From: Thermoguttaceae bacterium
Lineage (GTDB): Bacteria > Planctomycetota > Planctomycetia > Pirellulales > Thermoguttaceae
Direction of reading: 5' to 3'
DNA: 26,793 nt
NCBI GenBank assembly: GCA_017454585.1
Contig: JAFTCU010000300.1
Location: 1-26,793, forward strand
Under the pieces are notes generated by a model that was given only the letters and a program-made list of their open reading frames with translations, was not told where the DNA came from and did not search any database. The stretch's first letter is position 1. Each line of letters opens with the position of its first letter. Shown here in pieces: positions 23,466 through 26,793 of this stretch. The translations under genes were made by a program, and so were the position numbers.

Positions 23466-25457
23466 TTAGGCCCGCCTTACTTCATTTCTCATTTGCGCCA
23501 GAGAGAAGGAAATGTCGCAATGAGGTAGCGCGGCTTCAATTCGCTCTTCCTCATCGATGGTGAACGCCAGTTTGGCATGTTCATCCGGTTCCTCGTCCAG
23601 ATCCGTGTCCAAATCGAAATCCGATTCTTCGTCGTCCTTGTCCTCATAAATCTCCCGCAAACCTTTGATTTCCTGAGGAGAAACGATGGTGAGCCAGTGA
23701 AGCTGAGGCAGTTCCTGAAGAGCTTCCATGACACCTTCCTGATTCATTTGAGCAGGACCAATGACGATATCCTGAAGCGTTTTCAGAATACCAAGCCCAG
23801 TCAGATCGAGCTGGTCACTTCCCTCCGCCGCAAACAGTTGGATGCAGGGGATTCCGCTCATTCTCATACAGTTCAGCGATGGATTGCCAGAGATGATAAG
23901 TACTCTGAGCGAGGGTAAATTCCTGAGCGTGAAGGATTCAGGACTGCTGCATATAACATTTATATGATGCAGGTTTGGTACATCGCACACTTCGAGAGCA
24001 GTCAAATCCTGAAAATTCGTGATATCCAATGACTTCAGTTGAGGAAAACCCTGAATTTTCCAATGTTCCGCACGGCATTTTGACAAGTCTATACGCTTGA
24101 TGTTCATCAACCGGTTCAGGGCATTTAAGCCTGTTTCCGTAACGTTTTGGCACATTTCAATCTCGAGAGTTTCCAACTTTTCCGCTTCCGAAATCCCAAA
24201 CAGGTCTTCGTCTGTAACCTTACAATCGAATAGCTGCAATTCTTCCAGAACCGGCATATTCTTCACGAATCTCATCCCTGAATCCGCCAAAAAGCCAGCA
24301 TTCCTGATGACCAGTTTTTTCAGGGCAGGCATCTCTCCTAACACCTCAGGCCCTCGAGTCATCATTCCATCCCTGATATTCAATACCAGTCTCTCCAACT
24401 CAGGATGACCAGCCAAAAAAGCCAGATCCTCATCGGTCATGGTTTCCACCATGTACTCTACCGACTTGAGATTTGTGAGCATCTCAAGGGCCCGGAAATC
24501 TTTCTTTGAAAGAGAAACCAGACTAAGTTTGAGAGTGTTCAGCTGGGATAAGGAATCAAAGTCCTTCAACTCAATCTTCTGGCATGGCTTATCTGACCTC
24601 TTCATCTCACCACTAATAACCAAAGATTTGAGATTCGGAAGAAGTGAAAAATCGATAAGTTTCAAATTCCTGCTGGTGTGAATCGTCAGTTTTTCGAGAG
24701 CAGGGAGAGCCAGCCGAAGATCTTTCAAAAAAGGAACGTTCGAAATGGTAAGGTCTTTAAGCATGGGCATTTTCTCGAGGAATTTCAGTCCCATATCTGT
24801 GGTTTCCGGAATTCCCAAAAGATGCAAGGATTCCAAAGCCTTCATTTGTTTGAGCAACTCACAGTTTCTCAGACCCAAGCGAACGTTCGGACCGATTGAG
24901 AGTGTCTTGAGATTCTGAAATTTTGACAGAATCGCCAGAACAGGTTCCCATTTTTGGCAAAATTCTATCAGACAGAAATCTTCAAGCTGTTGAAGTGATT
25001 CCAGGACTCCAAGAAAATCTTCTGACAAATTGAAAAGACCAAATATCTCCAATTCCTTCAGGTTTGTATTCCCCCGCAACGGTTCGAAGGCACTCTCTGG
25101 CAGTAAGACGTGATGAAGGATCAGACTTTTGAGATTCGGGACCTGGGAGACGACTTCCAGACAGTTTGGATTGATGTTGCACTTCTCAAAATGGATTTCT
25201 TCCAGCTGCTCCATAGCAGGCAGAAAAGACAAATGCTCTTTGCGGATTTTTGTGCAGTGACTAAATTCAAGTGTCTTCAAATTAGTCAATCCTTTCAGGA
25301 TACTGAAGTCCGCATTTTTGACGAAATTTTTGGTCATCCGGTATCCCTCTATTATCAGGAAATCGGCTTCCTCAACTTCATCAACAGTCATCATCTGGAA
25401 AAACGTCTTCTGGGCTTCGACCGCACACTCGTGAAGACTTAAACGGTTTTCGTTCAT
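23466..25457 (-). CDS. Cytoplasmic leucine-rich-repeat protein with acidic C-terminal segment
   Basis: A 663-residue protein without signal peptide or membrane segment. From about residue 50 to 590 it is built of LRRs of the L-x-x-L-x-I/L-x-x-x form, such as LTNLKTLEFSHCTKI, VPNLKSLILHHVLLP, MPMLKDLTISNVPFLKDL and MPVLEELQLFDCKVTDEDL. The spacing is irregular (roughly 22-26 residues), like the RI/cysteine-containing or GALA-like LRRs common in planctomycetes. After the repeats comes a short acidic stretch (DKDDEESDFDLDTDLDEE) and a final segment with DEEERIEAALPHCDISF. ATG 25457 is chosen because AAAGGAAATATC precedes it; the upstream TTG at 25472 has none. It is convergent with the helicase gene (42 bases). 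LRR solenoids bind proteins; the partner is unknown. Confidence 0.82.
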   Translation of the reverse strand: MNENRLSLHECAVEAQKTFFQMMTVDEVEEADFLIIEGYRMTKNFVKNADFSILKGLTNLKTLEFSHCTKIRKEHLSFLPAMEQLEEIHFEKCNINPNCLEVVSQVPNLKSLILHHVLLPESAFEPLRGNTNLKELEIFGLFNLSEDFLGVLESLQQLEDFCLIEFCQKWEPVLAILSKFQNLKTLSIGPNVRLGLRNCELLKQMKALESLHLLGIPETTDMGLKFLEKMPMLKDLTISNVPFLKDLRLALPALEKLTIHTSRNLKLIDFSLLPNLKSLVISGEMKRSDKPCQKIELKDFDSLSQLNTLKLSLVSLSKKDFRALEMLTNLKSVEYMVETMTDEDLAFLAGHPELERLVLNIRDGMMTRGPEVLGEMPALKKLVIRNAGFLADSGMRFVKNMPVLEELQLFDCKVTDEDLFGISEAEKLETLEIEMCQNVTETGLNALNRLMNIKRIDLSKCRAEHWKIQGFPQLKSLDITNFQDLTALEVCDVPNLHHINVICSSPESFTLRNLPSLRVLIISGNPSLNCMRMSGIPCIQLFAAEGSDQLDLTGLGILKTLQDIVIGPAQMNQEGVMEALQELPQLHWLTIVSPQEIKGLREIYEDKDDEESDFDLDTDLDEEPDEHAKLAFTIDEEERIEAALPHCDISFSLAQMRNEVRRA

Positions 25458-25882
25458 GATATTTCCTTTCAAAAAGGGTTTCTCAACCAGACTCCGTGTC
25501 TGCCTATTATTGATAACGAATGAGTGGAAGAAAAATCCACGAAAAAAGAAAAATTTTTTGGGAAATTTTTCAGTGTTGTCCCATCAAAAAACTTCCTGTA
25601 TCGCATATCTCTCGTAAATTACGATACTTACACTATAATTGAACGTGTAACGATTTCAATTTATGGGAAGATAAACCAGACACGAGGAACGAAGTTTTTT
25701 ACACAAATCATGGTCCGGGCCTCTTGGGGAGAATTTCAAAAACCACAGATAAACAGGTAACTTCGTACAGGAAAAACATTCCATTTCTCGGGGACTTTTT
25801 CTGAAAACGTGTTCGAGTTCCCTAATATCCCCATCCAAAACACGGGATGGAATCTGCCTTGAGAGCGTCGTCCCCGGAAATC
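25458..25882. other. Gene-free stretch between the LRR gene and the OleA-like gene
   Basis: About 425 bases with no supported ORF. A perfect TATAAT lies at 25634-25639 on +, without a good -35 and with no gene to serve. CGTAAATTACG at 25613-25623 is a short palindrome. A hairpin (CCCATCC 25830-25836, GGGATGG 25844-25850) lies 33 bases after the stop of the OleA-like gene and could end its transcript, although no T tract follows. Confidence 0.4.
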
Positions 25883-26793
25883 CTATATCTCCACTCCGAT
25901 CATAAGCGAATTGATCCCTGACCCGATGCCGAGCAGGGCGACTTTCTCGCCTTTCCTGCAAAGTCCTCGTTCCAGCCCGATCGAGAACGCCGACGGAAGC
26001 GCAGCGGAACCGGTATTTCCCAGGAATTCCAGCGTGGAAAAATCTTTGGTGAAATCGATCTCCAGCGTGTCGTACAGGAGTTTTTGGTGCGCTTTTCCGA
26101 CCTGATGGCAGAAGAAATGGTCGATCTGGCCGCGCGTCCAGCCGAGATTTTCGAGAAATTGCGGGAAAAGCCGCTTGGCTGTATCGACCCCCTGGATCAG
26201 CAGTGTTTCCGAGTCGGTTTTCATCGCGTCGCCCTCTTTGACGCTCGCGTCGCTGCGGCACAAATGGCAGAAGCGCGTATTCGCGATCACGTTGGCCCCG
26301 AGCAGCTTCATCCCGGTTCGGGAAAGGTCCTTCCGAACGAGCACAAACCCCGCGCTGGCCGAGCCGATTGTCAGCGAGGCGAAAAGCGGCTTGATGCTCT
26401 GCCGCGTGAGCGTCTGGTCGTTGAGCATCTGGTCGATGGTCGTTTCCAGCAGGGACCGCGAGTCTTCCGTCCCGACCACGACCGCCGCGTCGATCTGCCC
26501 CAGCTCGATCATATTGGCGGCCTGGATCATCCCCGTGAGGATCCCGAGGCAGGCGTTCGAAACGTCGAAAATCTGGCAGTCTTCCGGCAGTCCGGCCCCT
26601 TCATGCACGCCGCAGGCCGTGGCGGGTTCGAGGTAGTCCCGGCAGACGGAGCCGTGGATCAGCGCGCCGACCTTCTGCGGGTCCACGCCGCTTTGCTCCA
26701 GTGCCTTTTTGACGGTCTGAACGCTGACGCTCCCCGGCAAAATCCCTTTCGGCCAGAGCCGCCGCTCGCGGATCCCGGTCATGAGTTCGAGCC
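25883..26793 (-). CDS. oleA: OleA/FabH-like ketoacyl-ACP synthase III-fold enzyme (N-terminus outside window)
   Basis: A thiolase-superfamily condensing enzyme. Numbering from the Met at 26782, it has the nucleophile Cys78 in DVSNACLGILTG, His226 in FFCHQVGKAH, and Asn256 in FLGNTGSAALPSAFS: a full Cys-His-Asn triad. The end, LGIGSGINSLMIGVEI, resembles OleA ends as I recall them. Glu52 (DYLEPATA) lies 26 residues before the Cys, the same distance as Glu117 to Cys143 in Xanthomonas campestris OleA, and the His-Asn distance (30) also matches. FabH lacks that Glu. OleA joins two acyl-CoA thioesters to a beta-keto acid on the way to long-chain olefins. The conserved TGIRERRLW is preceded by LEL and runs off the edge, so the ATG at 26782 is internal and the gene is 5'-truncated by the window. 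The call between OleA and a FabH paralogue is moderately sure. Confidence 0.82.
   Translation of the reverse strand, partial: LELMTGIRERRLWPKGILPGSVSVQTVKKALEQSGVDPQKVGALIHGSVCRDYLEPATACGVHEGAGLPEDCQIFDVSNACLGILTGMIQAANMIELGQIDAAVVVGTEDSRSLLETTIDQMLNDQTLTRQSIKPLFASLTIGSASAGFVLVRKDLSRTGMKLLGANVIANTRFCHLCRSDASVKEGDAMKTDSETLLIQGVDTAKRLFPQFLENLGWTRGQIDHFFCHQVGKAHQKLLYDTLEIDFTKDFSTLEFLGNTGSAALPSAFSIGLERGLCRKGEKVALLGIGSGINSLMIGVEI

Noticed and set aside
25524..25760. A 78-codon plus-strand frame between the LRR and OleA-like genes
   Set aside because: No ribosome binding site, no family features, AT-rich intergenic composition.
25656..26261. Minus-strand frame overlapping the end of the OleA-like gene
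   Set aside because: Arg-rich translation in a different frame of a gene with a full catalytic triad. The part beyond the stop has no recognisable features.

Overview
The window looks like a chromosomal segment of a planctomycete or a close PVC-superphylum relative. This is inference from gene content: a DUF1598-type secreted protein, a large secreted PPC-domain protein with the PAGGQRGT start, a PEP-CTERM surface protein with repeated SGGTL-like strands, a TPR-ExbB-ExbD operon, an ExeA-type ATPase with a very long acidic tail, a cytoplasmic leucine-rich-repeat protein and an OleA-like thiolase. The coding style is uniform across the window. I see no integrase, transposase, phage gene, tRNA, rRNA or CRISPR array, so this reads as a native region rather than an island.

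Left part (1-7.3 kb, all on +): the 3' end of ndk and a strong terminator; a PEP-CTERM autotransporter-like protein cut by one in-frame TGA; an exported HtrA-like protein with a PDZ domain that lacks all three catalytic residues; a gene-free stretch with a large inverted repeat; an APH/choline-kinase-fold phosphotransferase with a modified catalytic loop; then a promoter, a long leader with a possible 33-residue ORF, and a class I amidotransferase-fold (PuuD/peptidase C26) protein that lacks the nucleophilic cysteine. Three enzyme-fold proteins with altered active sites within 4 kb are the most unusual feature of the window.

Middle (7.4-17.7 kb): a secreted PPC-domain protein and an ExeA-type ATPase on +. 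They converge on a minus-strand operon of an exported 1148-residue TPR protein, ExbB with a signal peptide and a Thr/Glu-rich periplasmic extension, and ExbD. The last three look like an energised envelope machine: ExbB/ExbD use proton-motive force and the TPR protein is a probable periplasmic partner. An internal promoter sets the start of the TPR gene well inside its longest reading frame.

Right part (17.7-26.8 kb): a DcaP-like porin (+) converges, through a bidirectional terminator, on the DUF1598-type gene (-). A DinG/XPD-type helicase with Fe-S cysteines (+) converges on the LRR gene (-). The window ends inside an OleA/FabH-like condensing enzyme (-) that has Cys, His and Asn plus a glutamate placed as in OleA. 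Proposed functions rest on motifs read by eye; no database search was run.
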